Source: Pseudolysobacter sp.
GTDB lineage: Bacteria; Pseudomonadota; Gammaproteobacteria; Xanthomonadales; Rhodanobacteraceae
Assembly: GCA_025351985.1 (NCBI GenBank)
Contig: JANXUW010000729.1
Coordinates: 1-5,152 of the forward strand
Direction: 5' to 3'
DNA: 5,152 nucleotides
The position numbers and the translations under genes were made by a program. The notes below the pieces were generated by a model. The model saw only the letters and a list, made by a program, of their open reading frames with translations, searched no databases and was not told the origin of the DNA. Below, piece after piece: positions 5,001 through 5,152 of the stretch; position 1 is the stretch's first letter; every line of letters begins with the position of its first letter.

Positions 5001-5152
5001 ATGCTGCATGTCGTTCTGTACCAACCGGAAATTCCGCCGAACACCGGCAATGTGATTCGACTTTGCGCGAATACCGGCGCGCGCCTGCATCTGATCCGGC
5101 CGCTGGGTTTCGATCTCGATCACGCCAAGCTGCGTCGCGCCGGACTCGATTA
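5001..5152 (+). CDS. trmL: tRNA (cytidine/uridine-2'-O-)-methyltransferase TrmL, N-terminal part (3' end outside window)
   Basis: TrmL is a SPOUT-family enzyme that uses S-adenosylmethionine to methylate the ribose 2'-hydroxyl of wobble position 34 in certain leucine tRNAs. Fifty complete codons are present before the right edge. They align without gaps to E. coli TrmL (YibK): the N-terminal strand [17 protein letters not shown] (1-17) with the family PPNTGN motif, then IRLCANTG (19-26), LHLIRPLGF (29-37) and KLRRAGLD (43-50). The AdoMet-binding trefoil knot at the C-terminus is outside the window; the E. coli protein has 157 residues. ATG 5001 is chosen because the family starts there. An in-frame ATG at 4956 and GTG at 4980 would add 15 or 7 unconserved residues. 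None of the starts has a clear Shine-Dalgarno. Confidence 0.96.
   Translation, partial: MLHVVLYQPEIPPNTGNVIRLCANTGARLHLIRPLGFDLDHAKLRRAGLD

Noticed and set aside
4256..5050. Minus-strand open frame of 264 codons covering the non-coding gap, the small gene and the trmL start
   Set aside because: It overlaps the trmL N-terminus, which is certain, and has no ribosome site or family motif. Its length reflects chance absence of stops.

Overview
The window carries ordinary chromosomal genes of a GC-rich Gram-negative bacterium. RpoD, D-aminoacyl-tRNA deacylase and TrmL all read like gammaproteobacterial orthologues, and a lipid A-type acyltransferase implies an outer membrane with lipopolysaccharide. 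The overall flavour, including uncharacterised exported proteins and weak Shine-Dalgarno sites, suggests the Xanthomonadales/Lysobacterales, perhaps Rhodanobacteraceae. That placement is inference from memory of family sequences, not a search result.

Layout, left to right. Positions 1-983 (minus) hold the N-terminal 327 codons of rpoD, the housekeeping sigma factor; its C-terminal half lies off the left edge. A 161-base gap follows, with a probable terminator for dtd and promoter-like hexamers for rpoD. dtd (minus, 1145-1585) is divergent from an LpxL/HtrB-family acyltransferase (plus, 1733-2620). The acyltransferase converges on an alpha/beta hydrolase (minus, 2655-3497) with only 34 bases between their stop codons. 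The hydrolase is divergent from an unrecognised 261-residue exported protein (plus, 3654-4439). A 224-base non-coding stretch contains an interrupted inverted repeat and a strong hairpin. It leads into an unrecognised 89-residue exported protein (plus, 4664-4933). The window ends inside the start of trmL (plus, from 5001).

Functionally the recognisable genes are a mix of information processing (sigma factor, tRNA proofreading, tRNA wobble methylation), envelope lipid synthesis and a generic hydrolase. The orientations alternate, so no operon of more than one gene is supported; dtd and rpoD are co-directional but appear separated by a terminator. I see no tRNA, rRNA, mobile element, CRISPR array or phage gene. 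No new multi-gene system is evident. The least explained parts are the two exported proteins and the structured region at 4541-4650.
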